From contig OZ037859.1 of assembly GCA_964035575.1 (NCBI GenBank), positions 744,001-808,000 on the forward strand: a stretch of DNA of 64,000 bases. Reading direction: 5' to 3'. The first letter of the stretch is position 1. Every line of letters begins with the position of its first letter. The position numbers and the translations under genes are program-made. Positions 23,531-33,831 of the stretch are shown one piece after another. This stretch comes from Rhynchopus sp. YZ270_cl-10. Lineage: Eukaryota > Euglenozoa > Diplonemea > Diplonemida > Diplonemidae. The notes below the pieces were generated by a model, which did no database searches, was not told the origin of the DNA, and saw only the letters and a program-made list of their open reading frames with translations.

Positions 23531-24609
23531 ACTTGTGAAAAAAAAAAAAAATTTTTTTTTTTTTGAGATTTTTGAAAAATCGGCCGATTTTGTGACCAAT
23601 TTTGGCTGGGGAATTTCGACGACCAAAGGGTCCCCCCTGTGGAAAAAAACGCTAATTGGCGCGAATTTCATACCCTAATCGTGTCGCGCCAATTCGCGCC
23701 AATTAGCGTTTTTTTTCGCGAAAAAACGGCTAAGTACAAAACGCGAATTGGCGCGAATTGGGGCAACCAGGGGCGAATATTAGGGTACCTCCATTGCTTC
23801 GTAAATAGTACGCGAAACGTAAATAGTACTAGCGATGTAAATAGTAGGCATGGGGGGCGGGTTTAAATAAACTAACGTGAAATGTGAGTGGGGGTGGTCG
23901 AGAAAGGGGAAGAAGAAACACTGTGTGCTGGGAGGCAGGAGCAAAGGGGTCAAAAGTGGTCACTGTTGTGGATGGCTTTCTTGTACAAAAGCCTCCTACT
24001 CGGACAACAAGAACCTAGGCTCCGCATATGCGCACATTCGTGTGTAGAGCATGGATAATGCACTGAATCTCAAACGAACGATTTGTTTATGATCACCATA
24101 TTTTACAAGTTCTCCCACAGAAGTGTCAAAACTTGGACAAGCCGAATCATTTGAGATGTGCACATCAAAAACTCAAGACACAATTTAGGGTTGCTTATTG
24201 TACGTCAAACAACATACGGCAATCCTGAGGGGGGCATAGAGGAGCATAGAGGAGCTGGAGCGGTTGATGCATGTATGGGACATACCGTGGGTAGTGCACG
24301 ATGCCTCCGTCAGGAGGCAGGGGAAGGGGGGTTAATGAAAAAATTGGTTTAAAATAGAAAACGACTTCAGGATATGACAGTTAAATGAAATAAAGAAAAC
24401 ACTTTTTCGTTTATCGCACCGCAAAAGGTTTGTGTTTTTCACTGATGAATGTGAGTGTATGTTAGTGGAAAAACAATACGCTAAAGCGGGCACGCACCAT
24501 CCGTCGTTTTCCATTTCTATTCGTCAATGCTTGATAACACAAAAAAAAAAGTTAGTTCTCTTTGTATTGCTTTGGCAGGAGGGAAGGGGGGTGGCGCAAA
24601 AATACGCGT

Positions 24610-24640
<31 letters not shown>

Positions 24641-26015
24641 GCGTACCAACTTGCAGGGCATATCCTAAGTCTGTACCCGGTACCCGCGGGTTTTTGAAAA
24701 AAAAGTGCGCCCCTTTTTTTTGCACGGCTATAAGGTCCCACGTTGCCCCTTTTTTTTTGCACGAGGGGTCTAGGGGGTCTAAGGGGAAACCTACTTGATA
24801 AAAGTGCCCGTAAAAAAAATATTTGGAAAGATCTGGTGCGAAACAGTCCAAAAACACCATTTTCGGTGGGAAAAAATTCACCCCCTATGGGGTGGCCCGT
24901 GGTCGCAGCGAAGTGTCGTTTCCTAGTTTTTTGTGTACCTGTGTACTGTGTACTGTATATTTGGGTTTGCTAATCCTTAACACTCGCAAACCCCTGTGTG
25001 TGGGTTTTTGGGTGGTTTTTGCCCACAAACGGCTTTGTCGTTTTTGGGTGTGAAAACGTGGGTTGTGTGACAAGGCAAAGGGCACGTGTGCACGACCGTG
25101 TGTGTGGCCCACGCAGGGTTCTGATAACGCGCAAGCGTGTTTTCGGCGCCACATACACGGGTCTGGCCAAAAAACCGGGTTTTGTGTTGAAACTTGTGGT
25201 TTTTGGTGCAAAACGACATAGAATCCTTAAAGAACGCACGGTTTCAAAGGAGTTTCCACGTAAACTCCCGACATGAAAATGGGAATTAAAAACAAATCTC
25301 TCAGAGATCTGATTTATTGAAGTTCTCAGAAATGGCCCAATCTTTCCAATGCCGAAAAAATCTTACACTTTGGTGACTCTGCGAAATGTCGACAATCCAA
25401 ACGATTGGTGGACCCCGTGTGTACTGTGTACTGTGTACTGTGTACTGTGTACTGTGTACTGTGTACTGTGTACTGTGTACTGTGTACTGTGTACTGTGTA
25501 CTGTGTACTGTGTACTGTGCGGAAATTGACCAAAAACGAGAACTTGTCCATTTCGGCAAATTGACCCCACCACTGGACGGACGGATTCCGGAAATGCAAA
25601 TGCCGATGTTTAAAAGCGCCACCAACGATGAAACCTGGAAAAAAAATCAAAAAAAAATCCGCCCCTTTTTTTTGCACCCTTTTGGCAAATTTGGCCGCTC
25701 AGACCTCATATTTAGGATATGCCCTGCCAACTTGCCAGGCCTGGGCCTATACCGGGTGCCGGGTGCCCGATTTAAATTTTACTTTATTTTTTCTAAGGAT
25801 TTTATACGGGGAAAATATTTTTTTTCTAAGGATTTTTCTTAGGGGGAAAAGTCTGGGGGGCCCCGTTGAGCTGAGAATAGTTTGCACTCTGCCCGGGGGA
25901 GTGCGGTACCAAGCCATAATGAACAAAAAACGTCACCACCCCGCTTTCTTCGGTCTCGTCGACGTGTCTCCCTTTCGCCTCCCGCACAAAATCACAGAAT
26001 AAATAATAATACAGT
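23531..26015. other. Repeat-rich intergenic block
   Basis: Poly-A/T tracts, a GCGCGAATT-type inverted repeat near 23650-23760, and a segment at about 24636-24760 that is inversely related to about 25650-25770 (shared GGCAGGGCATATCC). No gene supported. Confidence 0.55.
25419..25518. repeat. 7-bp minisatellite (GTGTACT)n
   Basis: About 14 perfect tandem units. A shorter run of the same motif lies near 24945. Confidence 0.95.
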
Positions 26016-26186
26016 ATGGTGCGTGTTACTGCAAACGTCGAGGGAACCTTCTCGTCCTTCAACCCCAAGGGGGAGACGAGGAGTGTGCAGCAGTCGCAGG
26101 AGGTGACGGGCAGCCTTCTTGCAGTGCTGCAAGTGCTCACCACCACGGTGGTAGCAAAGTGCGTTGACGCACTGGGCAGGCCCTGA
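26016..26186 (+). CDS. Small 56-aa protein
   Basis: ATG at 26016 to TGA at 26184-26186. Third positions are G or C in about three quarters of codons, far above the AT-rich surroundings, which supports real coding. The product starts MVRVTANVEGTF and has a C-terminal hydrophobic helix-like segment (LLAVLQVLTTTVVAK). It is too short for a secure family assignment. It is one of only two coding candidates on the plus strand, and a G1 structured repeat follows 20 bases after the stop, where a 3' UTR would be. A longer antisense frame overlaps it but lacks the third-position bias. Confidence 0.55.
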   Translation: MVRVTANVEGTFSSFNPKGETRSVQQSQEVTGSLLAVLQVLTTTVVAKCVDALGRP

Positions 26187-26206
26187 CGGCACTGAGGAAC
26201 AAAAAA

Positions 26207-26283
26207 GTGAAGTTGATAGTGCAAACGCCTCAGGGACGCAGGCACTGACACTCCGTGGGTTATCGAACCCCGGAGTGTTGCGC
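26207..26283 (+). repeat. G1 structured repeat, most complete copy
   Basis: GTGAAGTTGATAGTGC...GCAGGCACTGA is followed by a strong hairpin: ACACTCCG pairs with CGGAGTGT, and inside it GGGTT pairs with AACCC around ATCG. Partial homologues are at 38295, 40044, 60299 and 63189, and inverted near 61385-61440. Confidence 0.75.
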
Positions 26284-26797
26284 TTGGGAGTGGTTTACAG
26301 GGAAGCTGTAAGCAGGTATACATTCATTACCCCACCCTGACCGGGAAGGGGGGACAACATGATTTAACAAGAAGAACAAAAAAAGAAAATAATTCCGCAC
26401 CGCTCAGGGCTGCACCATAATTTTTTTTTGCCTGCGGCGCCATTTTCCCTTTTTTGCTCTGCAAAAAAGGATTCGGCTGAGTGGATTTGTGGTGTAAAAG
26501 CTGCATTTTTTGCACTGTACCCTAATTTTTTTCGCCTGCGGCGCCGTTTTGTGTTCATCCCGGAACATTCGGGGTGCACGTAACGCGTAGCGCGCCCGGG
26601 TTTGGGACCCCTTCTTGAAGTTCGAGGCGCGGTTCACGTTACAGTGGGCTTAGAATCATAGTTCCATTTAACCCCTTGAAGCAACCCAAAAATCGCCTGT
26701 AAAAATCCTTAGAAAAAACCCGGGTGCCCGATCCAAAAAAATGGAAAAAACCCCCGGGTGCCCGCCCACCCCTGGTACCAACGTTTTGATTTAACAT
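26284..26797. other. Repeat R3 and possible transposon end
   Basis: Contains TGCCTGCGGCGCCATTTT-like blocks that recur inverted at 61440-61560. A hAT-like end (inverse of CAGGGGTGGGCGGG) closes at 26774, followed by GTACCAAC; no matching left end with that duplication was found. Confidence 0.5.
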
Positions 26798-29230
26798 TTA
26801 GTATGGTTTGTTTTGCTTCTTCTTGCAGACACAGCAGGCAACAACGATGCCAATAACGAGGAGCACAACGACCCCTATCACCACACCGATGATGATGCCG
26901 ATGGACACCCCTGATGAGCCTCCTTCCTCCTCGGTGGGAGGACTCGTGGCTTCCAAAGTAGTGTCAGCCATGGCGAGGCCCGCCACACTGCTCCCGCTCA
27001 GGAGGGACGCGATTATTGTGTCGCTCTCGGCTGACCCCACATCCAGCTCCAGTCGGTACGTCCCGTCCGTAGTGGCCAGAGTCGCTGCGTCTCTTGAAGG
27101 ACTGAGGGCTGCACCAGTGCAACTGAAGCAGTCGAGATCGAAAAACTTGTTTCCAGAATTGCTACTTCCGTCGTTCAACCCAAGCTCGCAGATCTTGGCA
27201 CACGAAGCCGTGTTTGAAGCAGATATTTTCGACAAGCGACTCAGCACATCGGCAATGACATCCTGTATTTTCGCGATAATTGTGTTCAACGTTGCCTTGA
27301 GATAGAGCGACACCTTCTTTTGTGGCAAGCCACGCGGGGTTGCAGTCTGTGGTGCGGGCGTTGGTGGTGCTCTTGTGTCTGGGACGGGTGTTGGCGGCGC
27401 AGATGTGGGTGGCGCAAAGCTTTTCCCTGGCGGAAGAGGCGTCGGCGGCACAAGAGTGTCTGGAGAAGGAGTCGGGGGAGCCTTGGTTGGTGGAGTACTT
27501 GTAGGTGGTGCACTCGTCGGGGGAGCACTGGTTCGCGGAGCACTGGTTCGCGGAGCAATCGTAGGAAGGGCAGTTTTAGGCGGAGCACTTGTACGAGGAG
27601 CACTTGTACGCGGAGCACTTGTGGTGCAACCTTGCTCGTCCTTTCCGTTGACACAATCAAAGACCCCATCGCATCTACGGCTAGATGAAATGCAAGAGTC
27701 GAGACCACAGTCAAACTCAGAAGACAAGCACGCACGACACGTCGAAAGCACCTGGGCAGAGCGATCTCCAAACAGAACAGCACCCTCCCTGCTCAACACC
27801 TGGTTAGCGACACTCACCGTCCCAACCCATTGGTACATCGGCTGCCCGTTGTTGTTACATGCAAACCCATACCACCCGCCAAAGATGTCGTAAACTCCAT
27901 TCGGCAACTTGAAGCCCTTTGCTACGGACAGTATTTGGCGGTAAGAATCCCCCTGCTTCAATGTGTAAGACGTGGTTGGTGTCCAAATATACAGCATTCT
28001 AATATTGTTAGTCGTTCCACTCTTCCGATAACCGACATAAGTGTAACTGATGGACGCAGTTGCCCTCCCAACATTGCGGAAAGTGAATAGAACTTTAAAA
28101 CCGTCGGAACTCGGCTCCACTGTTGTGGATGCGTACTTAGGGTCTGTCCTCCCAACACCCCGCATACGCGTCCCAGCAGCGTAGTGGTTGTCAAGGTCGA
28201 ATTCGTACGCAATGAGTGAGCAGACTGTTCTTGCTGTCCATGACGTGCGTGTCTTTGTTATCTCATTGGCAAATTGTGTTGATATTTTTGTCCCGTATTC
28301 ATAACATCCAGTGGGACCACCTTTATGCGTTGCAACGACGTATTGTACAGCGTTGTGTGTCGACAAATATGGGCCACCTGACTCTCCCCCAAATATCCAT
28401 TCTTCAAACCCGTAGACAAGACCGGTTCCACCGAGAGAACCAGTGATCAGGTCAGGGTAGAACCTGTGGTTCCACTGTGAATTCGTGGCAACCCACGCAG
28501 CGGTTTTGCTACTGGCGAGTTGTGGGGCGTAATCACCGATAGGCTGTTCGGTGGCGTGCCCTGGGTACCCCCACTCTTCGATAAGAACACTCTCATGGGC
28601 CAAGGTCGCGTGATAGCCAAAGCTACCGACGATGGGGGAGCGATCCAACCTGAGCAGTGCGATGTCATATTGGGTGTCCCCATCGGTTCTGTAGGCGTCG
28701 TAGCTGACCCTCTCGCCCGTCCACGAGGCTATGCCGTAGTGGCAGAACGACGGGGTATGCACAAGGGATCCCGAAGTAGGTCCGAGTGGATAGATGTCGC
28801 GTTGGTAGCCGTATCCACAACAGACTTGAATGTCTGTCGCCCATGCTTCGAGGTCGCTGTCCCAGGCGCAGTGTGCAGCTGTGAGCAGAGATACGGGGCC
28901 CACCATGGACCCAGTGCACACACCTCGACTCCCATCATGGTATTTCACGAACATTTTGCACACACGGGTCTTTTGCCAATATTGGAATGGTAGGTAGTCT
29001 ATGGCAGCCCGAGCCGTTGGGATCGTCCGGGGCCTCTTCTTGAAACCGTCATTTGCACATGAGGCCCACTCATCCCCAGACAGACCCAAACTATCTCCTG
29101 GTGGCACATAGCCATTTCCTTCCTCCTTATCTTCAGTTGTGCCTGATGGGACCGAGCCTGAGGATGTGCAGAATGGGTTCGTGATGCAGACAGCACCCCC
29201 TACCAATGAAAGCACTGCAAGGATACGCAT
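26798..29230 (-). CDS. Membrane-anchored trypsin-like protease with LDLa module
   Basis: An 810-residue single-exon gene starting at ATG 29230. The signal peptide is MRILAVLSLVGGAVC. The S1 (trypsin-type) domain has all three catalytic sites: His in LTAAHC (about 117), Asp in YDIALLRLD (about 189) and Ser in GGESGGPY (about 283). A β-rich region follows (about 340-490). At about 495-530 is an LDL-receptor class A module with the Ca-binding ending CDGVFDCVNGKDE. Then come Thr/Ser/Ala/Pro repeats (APRTSAPPT-type, about 540-640), a folded segment, and a C-terminal membrane helix (about 770-793) with a CCVCKKK tail. The catalytic part should face outside the cell or into a food vacuole. Substrates are unknown; roles in feeding or surface processing are inference. 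Confidence 0.9.
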   Translation of the reverse strand: MRILAVLSLVGGAVCITNPFCTSSGSVPSGTTEDKEEGNGYVPPGDSLGLSGDEWASCANDGFKKRPRTIPTARAAIDYLPFQYWQKTRVCKMFVKYHDGSRGVCTGSMVGPVSLLTAAHCAWDSDLEAWATDIQVCCGYGYQRDIYPLGPTSGSLVHTPSFCHYGIASWTGERVSYDAYRTDGDTQYDIALLRLDRSPIVGSFGYHATLAHESVLIEEWGYPGHATEQPIGDYAPQLASSKTAAWVATNSQWNHRFYPDLITGSLGGTGLVYGFEEWIFGGESGGPYLSTHNAVQYVVATHKGGPTGCYEYGTKISTQFANEITKTRTSWTARTVCSLIAYEFDLDNHYAAGTRMRGVGRTDPKYASTTVEPSSDGFKVLFTFRNVGRATASISYTYVGYRKSGTTNNIRMLYIWTPTTSYTLKQGDSYRQILSVAKGFKLPNGVYDIFGGWYGFACNNNGQPMYQWVGTVSVANQVLSREGAVLFGDRSAQVLSTCRACLSSEFDCGLDSCISSSRRCDGVFDCVNGKDEQGCTTSAPRTSAPRTSAPPKTALPTIAPRTSAPRTSAPPTSAPPTSTPPTKAPPTPSPDTLVPPTPLPPGKSFAPPTSAPPTPVPDTRAPPTPAPQTATPRGLPQKKVSLYLKATLNTIIAKIQDVIADVLSRLSKISASNTASCAKICELGLNDGSSNSGNKFFDLDCFSCTGAALSPSRDAATLATTDGTYRLELDVGSAESDTIIASLLSGSSVAGLAMADTTLEATSPPTEEEGGSSGVSIGIIIGVVIGVVVLLVIGIVVACCVCKKKQNKPY

Positions 29231-29520
29231 ATGAAAAGCTCCTGAGGGTGTCTTGTGGGAGGATTGCTTTTTTTACACAAATAAAATGGCGCGGGATATT
29301 TTTATTTATTTTTTTTTTTGCTTTAACAACTAAGGGCCACCGTGCGCTGGTCAGAGGTCTGACCAGGTAATACCTGGTCAGATTTATGACCAGGTACACC
29401 TGGTCAGATCTGACCAGGTACACCTGGTCATGACCAGGTATACCTGGTCATGACCAGGTATACCTGGTCAGATGACCAGGTACCTGGTCACATTTACCCG
29501 GGTAAGTACCCAGGCGCCCA

Positions 29521-29642
29521 GGTGACCAGGTACCCAGGTACCCAGGTACCCAGGTACCCAGGTACCCAGGTACCCAGGTACCCAGGTACCCAGGTACCCA
29601 GGTACCCAGGTACCCAGGTACCCAGGTACCCAGGTACCCAGG
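29521..29642. repeat. 8-bp minisatellite (CAGGTACC)n
   Basis: About 15 tandem units, next to degenerate CAGGTCC units. The same position relative to the element end is taken by a (CAGGTACA)n array at 40560-40672. Confidence 0.95.
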
Positions 29643-29699
29643 TCCAGGTCCAGGAACAGGTACCCAGGAACAAGAAAAAAGTCGTGAAAGAGCAACCAC

Positions 29700-30012
29700 A
29701 GCTCCACATGACAAACACAAAAGTGTCCAGTCACGTGGGGCATTCATGCACTGAGGAGATAATGATCCAACAATTTACAAGAAAGATTACTTAACCTACT
29801 GCTGGAAATTGCCAGGTCGTAGTAACACACAAAGTGTGCCTCCGTTCGGGAAGACCGGATATTCTAGAGACCAAAAAGGCCTCAAGAATATCTTCCGGTA
29901 GTCAAGGTAGAACCGAGTGAACGGCCCAAGACCCCCGTGGAGAAGTTAAATGTTGTAATGCTATCAGGTAGAAACTGCGAACACTGTCTTACCCTCCTCA
30001 ATGCATGGTGGT
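29700..30012 (+). repeat. Shared segment R6, copy 1
   Basis: About 310 bases aligned with 40732-41030: GTGTCCAGTCACGTGGGGC, GATCCAACAATTTACAAG and CCGGATATTCTAGAG are shared. In both places it follows an 8-bp minisatellite and the CGCTGGTCAGAGG end. Confidence 0.85.
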
Positions 30013-31781
30013 TGATGTCTTCCACAACAAATTTCCTGTACCCAGGTACCCAGGTTCCCAGACCCACGCAGTACCACGTCGCAGTACTACGCAAAATTTA
30101 CCACCAGACCCTGTCTTCGTGCACCTGAAGTACAACGCCGCAGACAGGCCAAACATGCGTTGGACTCAGAGGAATGCCCGCTGTGCAGGTATCATGAGAA
30201 CCAACTCCCAGCAACAAGGGGCGCCTTTTGGCGGGCGTTGTTGAGGGTGTTTGGGGTGCAAAGTTTTCCACAATTTTGATGCGCGGGTACAGAAGTGTTG
30301 TCTTGTTCTTTCATCTCTAGGAAATGTAAATGTCAATCGCGTTTAACTACCACGAGGGCTTGTTCAGTGAACCCACGAGGGGTCGAAGGGGGTTGGTTAT
30401 CCCATATCTATCAAAGGTTGTGTCGACCAGGCTAAACCACTATGTTACGCTGTACGTTGTTAAATCCGAAGAAATAACACTTTAGCAGCCGCAGGAAGTT
30501 TGCTAAAAAGAGTGCCTCACGCTACACAAACCACCACCCGCGATTGACTTAGATGTTATAACAAAGAGAATTCAGAACAAAACAACACCCTGCCCCATAC
30601 ACACTAAATTGTCATGCTTCAAGAGCATGCCTGGGCCAAAATTACTGTTGACAAAAAAGGCAACAAGACCACCCACAAGGAGTGTGAAATGTGCACTGGT
30701 TTTCTGGGGGAACGCAATATTTTCTTGTGTCTAGTCCTCCGGAAGCAGAGGACAGACTTTCCGGAAGGTTTCCAAAGTCGAATTTCTTGCACTAGCTATG
30801 CTCCCTGGGTTAAATGGCAATAGCAGTGACTGACAAAATATTCCCACCCCCCAGGTCTTCGTCCACAAACCCAGAATAGATTGATGTGGGTGAAGCCTTT
30901 CGGATTTTTGAGTTGTTGATAGAATGTCGAAGAGCGGCGAAACTTCTCATCGCAATCACGGATGCAGTTCAGATTTCACGATCCTGTGATGAGTGTAAAT
31001 GTGGGGTGTGATTAAGTTATGGTGTATAAACGCAGTACTGTAAAATCGTTTAATTTGTCACCTACAATTCTTCCGTCCCTAATACAGAAAGTATCACTCA
31101 AGGCTGTACTTTAAAAAGTAGACACAAAAAATCGCCCAACGTAATGTGAGGGGGTGACAAAATTCATTTATGACTGATATTTCAACTCGGTTAATTAGGG
31201 TGTGACAAATTAAACGATTTTCCAGTATTAAAGATGAGGTTAATGAAGAAAGTTGGGGAGATCCGGGTGCCCGCAACAACAATATTCACAAAAAATCACA
31301 AACAAAAAATCTTATTCACAAAAAATCACACAAAATCACAAAAAATAAATCCTATTCACAAAAAATCACAAGCAAAAACGGCTGCCTTATGACAAGCAAT
31401 ACGTAAGTTTATTCCGATTACACAAAGTAGGGGTAGTCTGCAAGCACCAGCCAAAAAAGAGTGAGATCGGTGATCAGGGAAAACAAACACCACCACACAA
31501 CAACTTGACAACCACTAAAGGAATGAATCTACACTCGTGCCTGACAGTTAAACATATTTACATACCTTGTCTTCATCGTAACCTGCGCCTTCGCTGCTGT
31601 CAAGGTGCCTTCTCTGGGTACAGTGCCCAGTGTCCAGTACAGAAAAAAAAATTCGTCTAAAAAATCGAGTACGCAAAACCACATTTTAGACATTTTAGAC
31701 CCCTACAGAGGCTCAAAAGTGCCAAATTTTGCTTTTATGGCCTCAAATCGTAAAAATTAGCTACTACAGTACACGGGGTAT

Positions 31782-32262
31782 GACCGTATTTTGGCTGAAA
31801 TTTTGACTTGAAAATTTTTTTCAAGATTTGCCCAATCTGAGGTTTTCTTTGGATTTTTTGGGCCATTTTATGACCTACCACGGCCAGTTTTGGGCAAAAA
31901 AGTTATTTTTTCTTTGGTCAAAAATCGCCTTGTCTAACCACTGTTCAGTGTAGGATTGTTCAAATACGTGTATTTGGTGAAACCCCAGATGGTCAAAACA
32001 CCCGAATTTTGCGTTTTTTTTGCATTTTTCGGTGCCCCAAGACCCAACCCAGAGGCCAAATTTTTCCCGAAAAAAAAAAATTTTTTTTTGAGATTTTTCG
32101 ATTTTTTGCTGAGGTGATGCCCATACAAAATGTACAGGGTGTACACAAATAGCCGTGGAATAAATTCTAGATGCTCTAAACTGCTCGTAAGTGCCTTTAT
32201 TTGCACTTTTAGCCCAGTTTTGAGGTCATGGACCCACCAAGGGCATTTTTGTGTTGTCAAAA
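31782..32262 (+). repeat. Dispersed repeat R2, copy 3
   Basis: The longest continuous R2 copy, beginning near ATGACCGTATTTTGGCTG and running past AAATTCTAGATGCTC. It is diverged from the 20258 copy by many substitutions. Confidence 0.8.
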
Positions 32263-32472
32263 AAAAAAAAAAACCTGGTCACAGTGGCCAAATACCTGGT
32301 CACTGACCAGGTATACCTGGTCATGACCAGGTATACCTGGTCAATACCTGGTCAATCTGACCAGGTCAAAACCTGGTCATATTACCTGGTCAACTGACCA
32401 GGTATCCTCTGACCAGCGCACGGTGGCAGAGTGCCCTCCCCACCCCCCCCCCCCCCCCCCCCCCATTACCCC

Positions 32473-33306
32473 CTACAGCTTCCTCATGAAGGTGAACGGG
32501 TTGAAATGGACAACACACGTTTGGATAGTCACTTCAGAGGTGGGGCGGTCGCTGCTGGTTGGGGTTGACTCTATTGCGGAGAGAACGTCCATCCCGCCCA
32601 CAAGCTGCCCAAAGATGGTGTGCTTCCCGTCGAGATGCCTGCACTCTGCAAAGGTCACAAAAAACTGCGACCCGTTGCTGTCTGGCCCGCTGTTTGCCAT
32701 GGAGAGCACACCCCGCTCTGAATGCGAGAGCCGGCTTGTTTCATCCTGGAACGGTACCCCCCAAAGGGACTCCCCTCCCTTGCCGGTTTTGCTTGGATCA
32801 CCTCCTTGAAGCATGAAGCCTTTGATGAGACGATGAAAAGACGTCTTGGCGTAGTACTGACGTTCGCACAGACCCAGAAAGTTTTCGCATGCAGTAGGCG
32901 CTGAGGCACAGAATAGCTCAAACCGCAGACTGCCTTTGTTTGTAACTAGAGTGACATAGCCGCTCAGCTGCTCCTTCGCTATGCGTTGTGCTGTGAAGAG
33001 GCGAAGGCGGTCGTCAGCACTCTTCGCATTTTTATTAATCGAAAGTGACCGTTTTATGACAGCTCCCTTCAGCATAGCCTGCAGATCATCCTGCCCTCGG
33101 TAGCCCTGTGTGCTACTCGATTCACCCCGTTCGCTTGCCAGCTTTCTCTTTATTCTGTCCTCCCTCTCAAACTCCTCCTTCATTGCAGTGACATCTCCAC
33201 CCAAAAGCTCTTTGTTAAACTCCAAATATCCCTTCGAAAATTTGCGTCCATATTTAGCGATTTTTTGCTCCTTTGTTAATCTCTTTTTTGCAACGGCGTC
33301 GCTCAT
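32473..33306 (-). CDS. PPIL2-type cyclophilin (peptidyl-prolyl isomerase)
   Basis: A 277-residue single-exon gene. The N-terminal 110 residues are charged and helical, without the U-box found in animal PPIL2. The cyclophilin domain (about 115-270) closely follows the PPIL2/Cyp60 type: GYVTLVTNKGSL, FHRLIKGFMLQGGDP, GGESLWGVPFQDE, ANSGPDSNGSQFF and LDGKHTIFGQL. The catalytic Arg (FHR) and the Gln/Phe residues of the active site are present. The Trp that favours cyclosporin binding in CypA is His here (CRHLDGKH), so drug sensitivity is probably low. PPIL2 relatives are nuclear and associated with the spliceosome, which fits an intron-bearing genome. Loss of the U-box would remove ubiquitin-ligase activity. 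A C22 run lies just past the stop. Confidence 0.9.
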   Translation of the reverse strand: MSDAVAKKRLTKEQKIAKYGRKFSKGYLEFNKELLGGDVTAMKEEFEREDRIKRKLASERGESSSTQGYRGQDDLQAMLKGAVIKRSLSINKNAKSADDRLRLFTAQRIAKEQLSGYVTLVTNKGSLRFELFCASAPTACENFLGLCERQYYAKTSFHRLIKGFMLQGGDPSKTGKGGESLWGVPFQDETSRLSHSERGVLSMANSGPDSNGSQFFVTFAECRHLDGKHTIFGQLVGGMDVLSAIESTPTSSDRPTSEVTIQTCVVHFNPFTFMRKL

Positions 33307-33831
33307 TGTATATTTATGTGTGTTTCTTGAAGATAAATGAAGTGAGAAGGGGGGAGGGTGAGGAGGAAAGGATGATCAGGGTGTAAAAGAGAAGAGGGAA
33401 GAGAGGAGCATTTTCTTTCGTTCAGGCAAATGTTAGGATTTTTTTTTGTCGTATTTTAAAACAAAAAAAAAGCATGCAGTAGGAGCAAAGAAATTGTTTC
33501 GGTATGAAACACAAAATGAACCTAAGCCTCTCAGTTTTACGTCTACCTTAAAGGGGGGGAGAGAGGGTCTGGCCTTGCCCCTTTGTGTTATCTTTAAAAA
33601 AAATAATAATGGGAAAGAAAAACAAGCGAGGTTTTTTTGTTTTTTTATAAATCTGAAAACGGTCACCCACCCCACGTAGATGATACACACAACCACTCAC
33701 TCCCCCCATCACCGATCTCCGTTTTTCTTTTGAAGGTATCACCTTCACCCTATTACCCGACTATTCCTGGTCAGGCAAATACCCATTTAATGTCACCCCA
33801 CCCCCTTTGCTTTCCGTATCAATTGAATTGA
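33307..33831. other. Intergenic, no gene
   Basis: AT- and C-rich spacer with a GATGAACC-type hairpin near 33513 (AAATGAACCTAAGCCTCTC). Nothing else supported. Confidence 0.6.

Larger units (their letters stand above)
29337..32426. mobile_element. Possible 3.1-kb TIR element with palindromic subterminal repeats
   Basis: CCACCGTGCGCTGGTCAG at 29337 reappears inverted, ending at 32426. Both ends continue into arrays of TGACCAGGTATACCTGGTCA-type palindromes. No target duplication is visible, so the two ends could belong to different insertions. It carries a CAGGTACC minisatellite, a 300-bp segment shared with 40737-41030, an R2 copy (31782-32262), and an open frame at 30614-30823 with a Cys/His pattern (HKECEMC) that may be a transposase remnant; that reading is weak. 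Confidence 0.5.

Noticed and set aside
25405-25842. Frame with TVYCVLC repeats
   Set aside because: Produced by the GTGTACT minisatellite; open on both strands.
24636-26782. hAT element bounded by GTACCAAC duplications
   Set aside because: GTACCAAC occurs at both places, but the left copy is followed by TTGCAGGG rather than the expected CAGGGGTGGG end.
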